Assembly (NCBI RefSeq): GCF_934277605.1
Contig: NZ_CAKQVD010000031.1
Span: 1-21,810 of the forward strand
Direction of reading: 5' to 3'
From: an uncultured Anaerotignum sp.
GTDB taxonomy: Bacteria; Bacillota; Clostridia; Lachnospirales; Anaerotignaceae
Length of the DNA: 21,810 nt
How positions within the stretch are numbered: the first letter of the stretch is position 1; the number at the start of each line of letters is the position of its first letter. The translations under genes and the position numbers were made by a program. Below are positions 7,462-13,979 of this stretch, one piece after another. The notes beneath the pieces were generated by a model. The model did no database searches. It was not told where the DNA came from and saw only the letters and a program-made list of their open reading frames with translations.

Positions 7462-8391
7462 ATGGAGCTGAAAAGAAATATTCTGGATATTAAGGGATTA
7501 AAGGTCGGGCAGGCAGAAAACCAAACGGCAAAAACAGGTGTAACGGTCATTTTGGCAGAAAACGGTGCCGTTTGCGGCGTGGATGTGCGTGGAGCTGCTC
7601 CCGGCACAAGAGAAACCGATCTTTTGCACCCCATCAATGCAATGGAACAGGTGCAGGCTGTGGTGCTTTCTGGCGGCTCTGCCTTCGGCTTGGAGGCCGC
7701 CGGCGGCGTAATGGATTGGCTGGAGGAAAAAAATATCGGCTTTGATGTCGGCGTGACAAAGGTTCCCATCGTGCCTTCTGCCGTATTGTTTGATTTGGGC
7801 TATGGGGATGCCTTTACCCGTCCCGATAAAGCCATGGGCAGACAGGCTTGTGAAAACGCATCTGCTTCTGTTCTCATGGAAGGCGATTACGGCGCAGGCT
7901 GTGGTGCAACCGTCGGCAAGCTGCGTGGCATGGAGCATTGCACAAACAGCGGCATCGGCTCTTGGGCAGAGGCAACAGAAAACGGCATTCGTGTTGCTGC
8001 GCTGATTGCAGTCAATGCCTTTGGGGATGTTTATGAAAACGGCAAAATCATCGCCGGCACAAAGGATGATGACGGCAGCTTCCTTTCCACAGAGGATGGC
8101 GTTTTGCAAATGGCGTCCTCTCTTTCCTTCAACGGAAAAAATACAACCATCGGTGTCATTGCAACAAATGTGAAGCTGACAAAGGCACAGGCAACAAAGG
8201 TTGCAGGCATGGCGCATGATGGCTTGGCACGCTGTATCCACCCCATTCACACCACTTTGGACGGGGACACCCTTTTCTGCCTTTCCACAGGAGAATTGGA
8301 ATTCCCTGAAAATCCCGTCGATACTGTTGGCATTTTGGCAGCAAAAGTAACGGAGCAGGCCGTAATCAGAGCGGTAAAGGCGGCAAAATAA
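7462..8391 (+). CDS. P1 (S58/DmpA) family peptidase
   Basis: 309 residues. The DmpA/BapA (Ntn-hydrolase-like) family makes aminopeptidases that self-cleave to expose a new N-terminal nucleophile. Family hallmarks are VVLSGGSAFGL (67-77), GAGCGATVGK (144-153), AALIAVNAFG with N185 (179-188) and NTTIGVIATN (227-236). In DmpA the scissile bond is Gly-Ser; here the matching position is in NTT, so Thr229 is the likely nucleophile, as I believe is common in bacterial members. There is no signal peptide, so it should be cytoplasmic. AGGAGGCGG precedes the ATG. It is a single gene with its own promoter, and the natural substrate is unknown. Confidence 0.88.
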   Translation: MELKRNILDIKGLKVGQAENQTAKTGVTVILAENGAVCGVDVRGAAPGTRETDLLHPINAMEQVQAVVLSGGSAFGLEAAGGVMDWLEEKNIGFDVGVTKVPIVPSAVLFDLGYGDAFTRPDKAMGRQACENASASVLMEGDYGAGCGATVGKLRGMEHCTNSGIGSWAEATENGIRVAALIAVNAFGDVYENGKIIAGTKDDDGSFLSTEDGVLQMASSLSFNGKNTTIGVIATNVKLTKAQATKVAGMAHDGLARCIHPIHTTLDGDTLFCLSTGELEFPENPVDTVGILAAKVTEQAVIRAVKAAK

Positions 8392-8424
8392 GTTAATTTT
8401 TTCAAAAATTTGTTGATTTTCTAT

Positions 8425-8452
8425 TTTCTGATTCTTTCTGCTATGGTAAAAT
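8425..8452 (+). promoter_or_regulatory. Promoter of guaA with extended -10
   Basis: -35-like TTTCTG (8425-8430), a 16-base spacer, then TGG followed by TAAAAT (8447-8452), an extended -10. It lies 55 bases before the guaA start. I see no purine riboswitch in the short leader. Confidence 0.45.
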
Positions 8453-8507
8453 AAAGTATCATAGAAAAAATCGTTACATTCATTCGCATAAGCATTAGGA
8501 GGTACAT

Positions 8508-9797
8508 ATGAAACAGGACATGATTTTGATTCTGGATTTGGGCAGTGAAGAAAACCCCAAAATTGCCCGTGAAATTCGTGCATTTGGTGTATACACAGAA
8601 ATTCATCCCCACGATATTACTGCAGATGAACTGGCAAAGCTGCCCGGCGTAAAGGGTATTATTTTAAACGGCGGCCCTAACCGTGTGGTTGACGGCGTAG
8701 AAATTGATGCTTCCGAAGCAGTATATGGTGCAGGCTTTCCCATTTTGAAGGCAGACCACAAGGGCGGTGCGGCTTTCCCCGCTGATGCTGCAGAAAGAGA
8801 GGCGGTTCTGAAAAATTTCGTATTTGATACCTGTAAGGCGGAAGCAAACTGGAACATGGAAAACTTTATTGCAGACCAGATTGAATTGATTAAGCGTCAG
8901 GTTGGCGATAAAAAGGTTCTGCTCGCACTTTCCGGCGGCGTAGACTCCTCTGTTGTTGCGGCTTTGCTGATTCGTGCGATTGGGAAACAGCTTACCTGCG
9001 TGCATGTAAACCATGGCCTCTTGCGTAAGGGAGAGCCAGAAGAGGTTGTAAGAGTATTCCGTGACGAAATGGATGCAAACCTGGTATATGTAGATGCAGT
9101 TGATCGCTTCTTGGATAAGCTGGCAGGCGTTGCCGATCCCGAACAGAAGCGTAAAATCATCGGTGCGGAATTTATCCGTGTTTTTGAAGAGGAAGCAAGA
9201 AAGCTGGAAGGCATTGAGTTCCTTGGCCAAGGTACTATTTACCCCGATATTATCGAATCCGGCACAAAGACAGTAAAGGTTATCAAATCTCATCATAACG
9301 TAGGTGGTCTGCCCGAGGATTTGAACTTTGCTCTGGTTGAGCCTCTGAAAATGCTGTTTAAGGATGAGGTTCGTGCTTGCGGCAAAGCATTAGGTCTGCC
9401 CGATGGCATGGTTTACAGACAGCCCTTCCCCGGCCCCGGTCTGGGTGTACGTTGTCTGGGTGCCATTACCAGAGATAGATTGGAAGCCGTTCGTGAATCT
9501 GATGCTATTTTGCGTGAGGAATTTGCAAAAAACGGACTGGAGGGTAAGGTTTGGCAGTATTTCACAGCTATCCCCGATTTGAAATCCGTTGGTGTGAAGG
9601 ATAATAAGCGTGCTGATGAATGGTGCGTAATCATTCGTGCCGTAAATACGATTGATGCCATGACTGCAACTGTTGAAAATGTTCCTTTTGAACTGCTGCA
9701 GCACATCACAAATCGTATCACACATGAGGTAGAGGGTGTTAACCGTGTTCTGTTTGATTTGACACCGAAGCCCACAGGCACGATTGAGTGGGAATAA
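8508..9797 (+). CDS. guaA: GMP synthase with degenerate glutamine amidotransferase domain
   Basis: 429 residues, against about 510-525 for ordinary GuaA. GMP synthase converts XMP to GMP with ATP and ammonia. The ATP-pyrophosphatase domain is intact: P-loop LSGGVDSS at 141-148, then LGQGTIYPDIIES and KSHHNVGGLPE. The dimerisation domain is also intact, with RQPFPGPGLGVRCLG, and the protein ends KPTGTIEWE. The N-terminal class I amidotransferase domain has its first strands (LILDLGSEE, GVYTEIHP, NGGPN at 54-58). It then breaks off where the nucleophile elbow GICYG should be, reading FPILKADHKGG instead. About 90 residues with the catalytic Cys, His and Glu are missing, so the enzyme should use free ammonia or a separate amidase partner. 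AGGAGGT precedes the ATG. Confidence 0.93.
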   Translation: MKQDMILILDLGSEENPKIAREIRAFGVYTEIHPHDITADELAKLPGVKGIILNGGPNRVVDGVEIDASEAVYGAGFPILKADHKGGAAFPADAAEREAVLKNFVFDTCKAEANWNMENFIADQIELIKRQVGDKKVLLALSGGVDSSVVAALLIRAIGKQLTCVHVNHGLLRKGEPEEVVRVFRDEMDANLVYVDAVDRFLDKLAGVADPEQKRKIIGAEFIRVFEEEARKLEGIEFLGQGTIYPDIIESGTKTVKVIKSHHNVGGLPEDLNFALVEPLKMLFKDEVRACGKALGLPDGMVYRQPFPGPGLGVRCLGAITRDRLEAVRESDAILREEFAKNGLEGKVWQYFTAIPDLKSVGVKDNKRADEWCVIIRAVNTIDAMTATVENVPFELLQHITNRITHEVEGVNRVLFDLTPKPTGTIEWE

Positions 9798-9810
9798 TTT
9801 CAAGGTTCGA

Positions 9811-9837
9811 AAAAAGCCCGTAAACACTGGACTTTTT
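9811..9837 (+). terminator. Probable guaA terminator (imperfect)
   Basis: AAAAAGCC (9811-9818) can pair with GG-a-CTTTTT (9829-9837) around a 10-base loop, with one bulged A and a T5 end. It lies 13 bases after the guaA stop. The stem is short, so this is only moderately convincing. Confidence 0.4.
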
Positions 9838-9855
9838 GATCCTTGATGCCCTGCG

Positions 9856-9873
9856 TGGCAACGATTTGGCAAC
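9856..9873. repeat. Two TGGCAAC boxes, possible integrase arm-site relic
   Basis: TGGCAAC occurs at 9856-9862 and 9867-9873, an 11-base (one helical turn) period, between the guaA stop and the first island gene. Spacing of this kind resembles arm-type binding sites of tyrosine integrases at element ends. No integrase is in the window, so this is a weak inference. Confidence 0.25.
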
Positions 9874-9890
9874 AGAATTTCATTATTCAT

Positions 9891-9936
9891 AAAAAGAGAG
9901 CTAACTGATTTTGATTAGTCAGTTAGCTCTCTTTTT
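9891..9936. terminator. Strong bidirectional intrinsic terminator
   Basis: A perfect 18-base inverted repeat: 9891-9908 (AAAAAGAGAGCTAACTGA) and 9919-9936, with a 10-base loop. A-tract and T-tract flank it symmetrically, so it can stop both readthrough from guaA and the leftward XRE transcript that ends at 9995. Confidence 0.85.
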
Positions 9937-9994
9937 CTTTTTATTATCATTCTGCGCAACAAACAGCCTCTCCCGTGGCCTACAAGTGAGAGGG

Positions 9995-10483
9995 TCAAAA
10001 GAGGTCTTGGGGTGGCACCTTCACATAGTTCTGAGCCTTGTCAAACTCCGGGTAGTGGTAGCGCCACTTGTCGTAATCCTCTTTGGAAATCTCGCCCGCC
10101 TCCAGCATAGCGGCGGCCTGCTGCCAAGAGCAGAGCATTTCATGCAGCTGGGCAGCGTCCTTGTTCTTCCGAACATCGACCTTCAAGCAGATTTCTCCAT
10201 CCATCTCGCTGATCTTGAGCCCGTAGTTGTCTTCCAGAGTAAACAGCGTGTGCATCAACCCCACATAGGAGTCTATGTCCGGAATAGAGAGCGCATGGGG
10301 CGAGACATCCAGCACCTCAGCCAGAGCAGCGGTCAGGTCTGCCTTTGGGGTTCTTGATCCTGTTTCGTACTGTGCAAGGCGTACATCAGCAGACTTCTCC
10401 GGGAAGCCCAGTGACATGCCGAGATATTTCTGTGTCATCCCCCGCAGGAGACGGAAATAGTGAATTCGTTCACCAATCGCCAT
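9995..10483 (-). CDS. XRE-family transcriptional repressor
   Basis: 162 residues. The N-terminal helix-turn-helix (about 4-65) reads IGERIHYFRLLRGMTQKYLGM, with RLAQYETGSRTPKADLTAALAEVLDVSPHAL, the Cro/C1-type fold and its trailing helices. The C-terminal 95 residues have no recognised motif and probably serve dimerisation or ligand sensing. The start ATG (10481-10483) follows GGAGTTGAT. The upstream region carries two promoters facing each other and three matching 15-base operators, so this protein very likely represses both its own gene and the plus-strand transcript. It is the first gene of the island next to guaA. Confidence 0.88.
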   Translation of the reverse strand: MAIGERIHYFRLLRGMTQKYLGMSLGFPEKSADVRLAQYETGSRTPKADLTAALAEVLDVSPHALSIPDIDSYVGLMHTLFTLEDNYGLKISEMDGEICLKVDVRKNKDAAQLHEMLCSWQQAAAMLEAGEISKEDYDKWRYHYPEFDKAQNYVKVPPQDLF

Positions 10484-10518
10484 ATCATCAACTCCAATCG
10501 TTGGTTGTCTTTATAAAA

Positions 10519-10547
10519 AGCGTAGCAGAAATGCTTAGGAAAGTCAA
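10519..10547 (-). promoter_or_regulatory. Promoter of the XRE repressor gene
   Basis: On the minus strand, -35 TTGACT (10542-10547), a 17-base spacer and -10 TACGCT (10519-10524). The spacer contains operator O1. It lies 36 bases upstream of the repressor start. Confidence 0.6.
10524..10538 (+). promoter_or_regulatory. Operator O1 (AGC-N5-TGCTTAG)
   Basis: One of three 15-base sites sharing AGCnnnnnTGCTTAG; this copy is AGCAGAAATGCTTAG with inner inverted repeat AGCA/TGCT. It fills the -10/-35 spacer of the leftward repressor promoter. Confidence 0.65.
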
Positions 10548-10591
10548 GAGGATACTAAACAATTTTATTTAATTTATTTTGCGTACGCCGA

Positions 10592-10620
10592 TTGGCATAA
10601 GCTATTATGCTTAGTATAAT
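10592..10620 (+). promoter_or_regulatory. Strong rightward promoter opposite the XRE promoter
   Basis: -35 TTGGCA (10592-10597), a 17-base spacer and -10 TATAAT (10615-10620). Operator O2 occupies the spacer and O3 starts 13 bases after the -10. It would drive the plus-strand ORF starting at 10729. Confidence 0.7.
10600..10614 (+). promoter_or_regulatory. Operator O2 (AGC-N5-TGCTTAG)
   Basis: Copy AGCTATTATGCTTAG, within the perfect inverted repeat TAAGC/GCTTA at 10598-10613. It lies between the -35 and -10 of the rightward promoter, where a bound repressor would exclude RNA polymerase. Confidence 0.65.
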
Positions 10621-10632
10621 GACAATAGGCAA

Positions 10633-10647
10633 AGCATATTTGCTTAG
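10633..10647 (+). promoter_or_regulatory. Operator O3 (AGC-N5-TGCTTAG)
   Basis: Copy AGCATATTTGCTTAG, with inverted repeat AAGCA/TGCTT at 10632-10645. It lies in the early transcribed region of the rightward promoter, exactly 33 bases (about three helical turns) from O2. Confidence 0.65.
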
Positions 10648-10728
10648 CAAAATAACTGGAGAAACTTTTTTCAAAATTCTTGGGTGCAAAATCTGAAAAA
10701 AGTGGCAGTAGAGAGTAAGGAGGTCTTT

Positions 10729-10851
10729 ATGAAAAACAAAATTGGCAGGCAGAAACAATCAACAAGGAAAGGAAGGTATTTTATTTATTGCTTACAATCT
10801 CAGTATTCATCAATCCCAATATGTAGCATAAATTATCTTTATTTTTCATAA
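10729..10851 (+). pseudogene. Truncated start of a repressed plus-strand gene
   Basis: A 40-codon ORF (starting MKNKIGRQKQSTRKGR, very basic) behind an excellent ribosome binding site, AAGGAGG, and the strong repressed promoter at 10592. After about 17 codons it runs into sequence that is the antisense of the pglX remnant and soon stops. The most likely reading is that the original gene, the main target of the XRE repressor, was cut by a deletion or insertion near 10780. The intact product cannot be identified from so short a stub. Confidence 0.5.
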
Positions 10852-12390
10852 AACAAACTGAGCCCTTACTTTCAAATAGAAACCCCTTTGGACTATATCG
10901 CATAGACAATTTACCGCTTGTCAATGAACTCCAAGTTATACCTTGTTTAAAATAATACTGCGGATTTCTTATTACTGACCCTTTAAATTCTGTCATTTCT
11001 TTTCCATCAGCTTGCCAATTAGCTAAATAGTTATTATTTCCATACCATTTTCTGAAAGAACCACCTTTATTGCCTGGAAACCATTTTTTTCTGATTGATT
11101 TGCTACTTCTCGGTTTTCCATTCCAAAACCAATTTTCGTCATATCAACTTCTTGCCAAAATCTCAAAAATGTATTATTGTCCCCTGTCGCAAAGCCTTGT
11201 TTAGGATAACCATAATCGCTCAAAAGAGAACCTTCAAATGCCTTTAGTGCTTGATTTCCAACCCAGTATGCTACTGGATTGCCTGGAATTTTCAAAAAGT
11301 TATTCTGGTCGGCTTCATAGAAATACCCACAGTCTTTATCCGCAAGTGCCTCAAGCACCTTTTGCTTCTGAACTTCCATTCCACCCTTAAAATCAGACAA
11401 CCTAAAGCACAATGCTTTCTCCGTTGCTTTACCATTCTTCAAAACAAATGAGCAAATTGGCACCGTTGCTTCTTCAAAGGCAGAGTATTCCATCTGCACC
11501 AAAGTAGTAATCGCCTTTGTATCAATGATATATGTTCTCAAAGCCTCATATGTTTTAATAAACATCCATACGAACGGTGTCATAAAAGCAGAGTATCCTT
11601 CTACTTTGCAGTAATCAAAATTACGGTAAATAAATACGCTAAACAAATCGCCGGAATATGCTTTGTAATTATCAACAACAAATTTCTTTAGCTGTCCTTC
11701 CAGCTTATTCATATATGGCGGATTGGTACAAACAACTGCATACTTATTACTCATAATTTCAGCCTGTTTTGTAAGCTGCAGCATCTGCGGAAGTATATCT
11801 CTTAACCAATCAATTGAAAAAATATCCATCTGCTGAGAATCACTTCTCGTGTTAAGCAAATACTCTGCAAATGCCTTATAATCATTTCGATTTATTGTCT
11901 GCAAAGTTCCGATTTCCTGTGCATCTTTATAAGCCTCCACCAAATATTCACCAATTCTATTTTGTTCCTTATCATTCGTCAAGCCATCACATGTAAATCT
12001 GTCAATAGAATTGCTTTCTTCGCATACAGCAAGGTTGTTAAAGATACCCTGTGTCAATGCCCGTCTATTATAGCTGCGCGCTTTCATCATCACTACAAAA
12101 TACGCCAGCTGATATGCACGCTTATCAATATCCATCCCGTAAAGGTTATTTTCCACAATGCTTAATGCTGCATCTCTGTCGGAATATCCCACTTCACGGT
12201 AGATTTCCATAAGCACATCGAACGCATATACAAGAATATGTCCGCTACCCATACAAGGGTCTATTGCCCTTACAAAATTGATACAATCACACGATTGTAC
12301 TCTGAAACGATAGGCACAGTGTGCATTATGAACGTTACGCACAGTGTGCAAGGTGTGTGCATTATGAACGATAGCTTTTTGTGCGTACAT
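10781..12390 (-). pseudogene. pglX: BREX PglX-like adenine methyltransferase remnant (truncated at both ends, frameshifted)
   Basis: PglX is the N6-adenine methyltransferase of BREX phage-resistance systems, about 1,150-1,200 residues. Here about 530 remain. The SAM-binding motif I region IDPCMGSGHILVYAFDVLM, the block NNLYGMDIDKRAYQLAYFVVMMKARSYNRR, and the catalytic motif TNPPYMNKLEG are intact. The N-terminal third is replaced by about 35 unrelated residues, with their own start codon and AAAGGAGG site at 12390. A frameshift lies in an A7 run (11084-11090): reading resumes one frame over as KWFPGNKGGSFRKWYGNN, then GITWSSLTSGKLSMRYSPKGFLFESKGS. The protein stops at 10781, without the C-terminal target recognition part. 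No other BREX gene (brxA/B/C, pglZ, brxL) is present, so it is almost surely non-functional as BREX. Confidence 0.85.
12314..12370. repeat. Short overlapping direct repeats at the pglX 5' junction
   Basis: GTGTGCATTATGAACG occurs at 12319-12334 and 12355-12370 (36-base period), and the near-palindrome GCACAGTGTGCA at 12314-12325 and 12339-12350. Translated on the minus strand they give the internally repeated peptide VHNAHTLHTVRNVHNAH at the N-terminus of the pglX remnant. They mark the place where foreign sequence was joined to the methyltransferase. Confidence 0.8.
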
Positions 12391-12422
12391 CGGCAGTGCC
12401 TCCTTTCCTGAATTTCTGTGTT

Positions 12423-12965
12423 TTACGCTTTCTTCTCGTCCTCTCCATCTTCAATCTCTGGCAACTCCCCATTACCAAATGAGGAATTTATTCCTATGGC
12501 CGCTCCTACAACAGCAACAACAGCCAGCGTACCGAACAAAACCTTGTTGCCAATTCTGTCCAAGAACTTTTTATTATTTAAATCCGCTTCTGCAATTTTA
12601 TCCGCAGCCTCAATCATGTCACTTGTTATGGATTTACGTTCTTCTTCTAAAATATTCTCTTTCTCCAAACGTTTTGAAAGAGCATCCAGAATCGTCTGAT
12701 ATCCCTTTACCACAGCGGCTTGGCTTTCTTTATTTCTCTCTAGAATATTCGTGCAAACGTGCGTGTACTGTTCTATTGCTGCCTTACCAAAATCCGCATA
12801 TACCGGAAATTGATTTATAATGGCAATGGCAACATCTTTATCCATGTAAGGAATCATAGATGCAAATTGCATCACTTTATCTTTTGATAGGTTGCGAAAC
12901 GAATCAATCTTTAAAGCATGCTTAACTGCATCTTCGCTCACATATCTTTTTGGTAGATTCTTCAC
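12423..12965 (-). CDS. Uncharacterised protein with C-terminal membrane anchor
   Basis: 180 residues from a GTG start (12963-12965) with AAGGAGG five bases upstream. I do not recognise the family. The first 75 residues are mixed helical (KRYVSEDAVKHALKID, SKDKVMQFASMIPYMDKDVAIAIINQFP). Residues of about 75-135 are a charged, probably coiled-coil helix (ILERNKESQ... LSKRLEKENILEEERKSI). A single hydrophobic helix at about 142-160 (KVLFGTLAVVAVVGAAIGI) is followed by an acidic tail (ELPEIEDGEDEKK). This suggests a tail-anchored cytoplasmic protein. It lies 12 bases after the DUF6508-like chimera and 32 bases before the pglX remnant on the same strand. It seems intact, unlike its neighbours. Confidence 0.7.
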   Translation of the reverse strand: MKNLPKRYVSEDAVKHALKIDSFRNLSKDKVMQFASMIPYMDKDVAIAIINQFPVYADFGKAAIEQYTHVCTNILERNKESQAAVVKGYQTILDALSKRLEKENILEEERKSITSDMIEAADKIAEADLNNKKFLDRIGNKVLFGTLAVVAVVGAAIGINSSFGNGELPEIEDGEDEKKA

Positions 12966-12977
12966 AGCTTCCTCCTT

Positions 12978-13414
12978 CTACTTTGCAACGACATTCTCTC
13001 CATCTGTGTCCAATGCTTTCAGTCTTTCAATCCATCGTGCAATAGAACCATTTTCAAAGAAGCCCAGCAATGCTCCATCACAAAATCTCTCTGCACGGAC
13101 AGCGCCAAGAATCATGGCAAGCACACATTTTGCATCGAGATTTTCAACTACCGCTGTTGACATTGAATCCATACCCCAAGCAGGATGGTTATACACGATG
13201 ACTCCGGTAATATCCTTTGCCATCTCGGAGTCATCTCCATCAGCAGACGGAATTTCAAAAGCCGTACCGCCACCAGCAGGCAGCTTCACACGGTCAAAGG
13301 AAAATTCCAGGCCCTGGCAATCATCGACCAGCGCTTCATTCAATACGTCCTGGTTTGCAAGCACAGCGAGAACCCTGCGTTCACTGCAAGTTCATTCTGA
13401 TTCTTTTCTGACAT
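12978..13414 (-). pseudogene. Frameshifted chimera: phage-like N-terminal part joined to a DUF6508-like C-terminus
   Basis: The true start is the ATG at 13412-13414, with CAGGAGG 9 bases upstream, giving MSEKNQNELAVNAGFS. Within GGGTTCTCGCTGTGC (near 13373) the frame is lost and that reading ends soon after. The other frame continues VLANQDVLNEALVDDCQG, then FDRVKLPAGGGTAFEIP and ITGVIVYNHPA, a pattern I associate with a hypothetical family of gut Firmicutes mobile elements. At about 13181 the sequence changes to WGMDSMSTAVV, then GAVRAERFCDGALLGFFENGS, which resembles the C-terminal half of DUF6508 proteins. So this looks like a deletion fusion that later picked up a 2-base insertion or 1-base loss. 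Family assignments are from memory of motifs. Confidence 0.65.
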
Positions 13415-13481
13415 GATCTATGTCCTCCTGTAAAATGTAGTAATTTTGTTTTTTTGCAATGCTTCAGTGCTGTTCACACAC

Positions 13482-13926
13482 TTACGACTTGCGAATCCCG
13501 ACTGACACTTTTTCATAAGTGCTGACGGTATCGCCGAGCCATCCTGGAATTTCCTCGCCGGTAATTTCACGCTGTTCCTTAATACACGCTGTTCCTTAAT
13601 ACACGCTGTTCCTTAATAAAGGAAGCGAGTGTATTTGCATTAACCGTTTCCGTAACAAGGCTGCCATAGCCATTCTCCTTCAGGGCCTGCATCATCTCAT
13701 CCTTGCGGCCTGCTACCGGAGAAGCAAACAATCTGCTCTTTAAGTAGAATGTGCTACCGTTACGAGAAAAACGATCAAGCTCAGCTTCGGTCATGGCGTC
13801 TGAAAGTTGCAGATCAAGATCTGTGATTTCTGCCCCCAGTGCCTTGGCCTTTGCTTCCAGGTCTTTCTTCTGTTCTTGCAGTGTCTTGAGCCTGTCAGCC
13901 ATTTCAAAAATCTTTGTATTTTCCAT
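13482..13926 (-). pseudogene. Coiled-coil phage-like protein, frameshifted by a tandem triplication
   Basis: The ATG at 13924-13926 follows AAAGGAGG. Residues of about 5-55 form a heptad-rich coiled coil (MADRLKTLQEQKKDLEAKAK...). A compact domain with LKENGYGSLVTETVNANTLASFIKEQ follows. Three copies of a 17-base unit (13568-13618) then shift the frame, and the product ends RVLRNSVY at 13579. If two of the three copies are removed, the frame continues REITGEEIPGWLGDTVSTYEKVSVGIRKS to a stop at 13482, the natural-looking C-terminus of this family. A total of one or four copies would restore the frame. Similar proteins occur in phage and conjugative-element replication modules; the function is unknown to me. 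Confidence 0.75.
13568..13618. repeat. Three perfect tandem copies of a 17-base unit inside a gene
   Basis: Unit CACGCTGTTCCTTAATA at 13568-13584, 13585-13601 and 13602-13618, all identical. Because 17 is not a multiple of three, gaining or losing a copy changes the reading frame of the host gene. Confidence 0.97.
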
Positions 13927-13942
13927 CGGTGACTACCTCCTT

Positions 13943-13969
13943 TCACTTACTACCGAGAAATTCAACCCC
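13943..13969 (-). repeat. Dispersed 27-base intergenic motif, copy A
   Basis: Matches 15674-15700 at 23 of 27 positions, sharing TCACT, CACT/TACT, CCGA and AAATTCAACCC. On the minus (coding) strand it lies directly upstream of the ribosome binding site of the coiled-coil gene, just after the helicase stop codon. Confidence 0.75.
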
Positions 13970-13979
13970 TCTAGGAATC

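Noticed and set aside
8392..8507. Guanine riboswitch before guaA
   Set aside because: The leader after the promoter is too short and I do not see the conserved purine-riboswitch loops.
7498..8583. Long minus-strand open frame opposite the P1 peptidase gene
   Set aside because: Shadow of the plus-strand peptidase (recognisable family motifs on the plus strand). The antisense product is Cys/His-rich without any family pattern.
10555..10758. 67-codon minus-strand open frame in the XRE control region
   Set aside because: It covers both promoters and two of the operators (O2, O3) and has no ribosome binding site; the regulatory reading explains the sequence better.
12314..12370. CRISPR-like repeats at the pglX junction
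   Set aside because: Two partial copies with overlapping periods of 25 and 36 bases, translated as part of an ORF; not an array.
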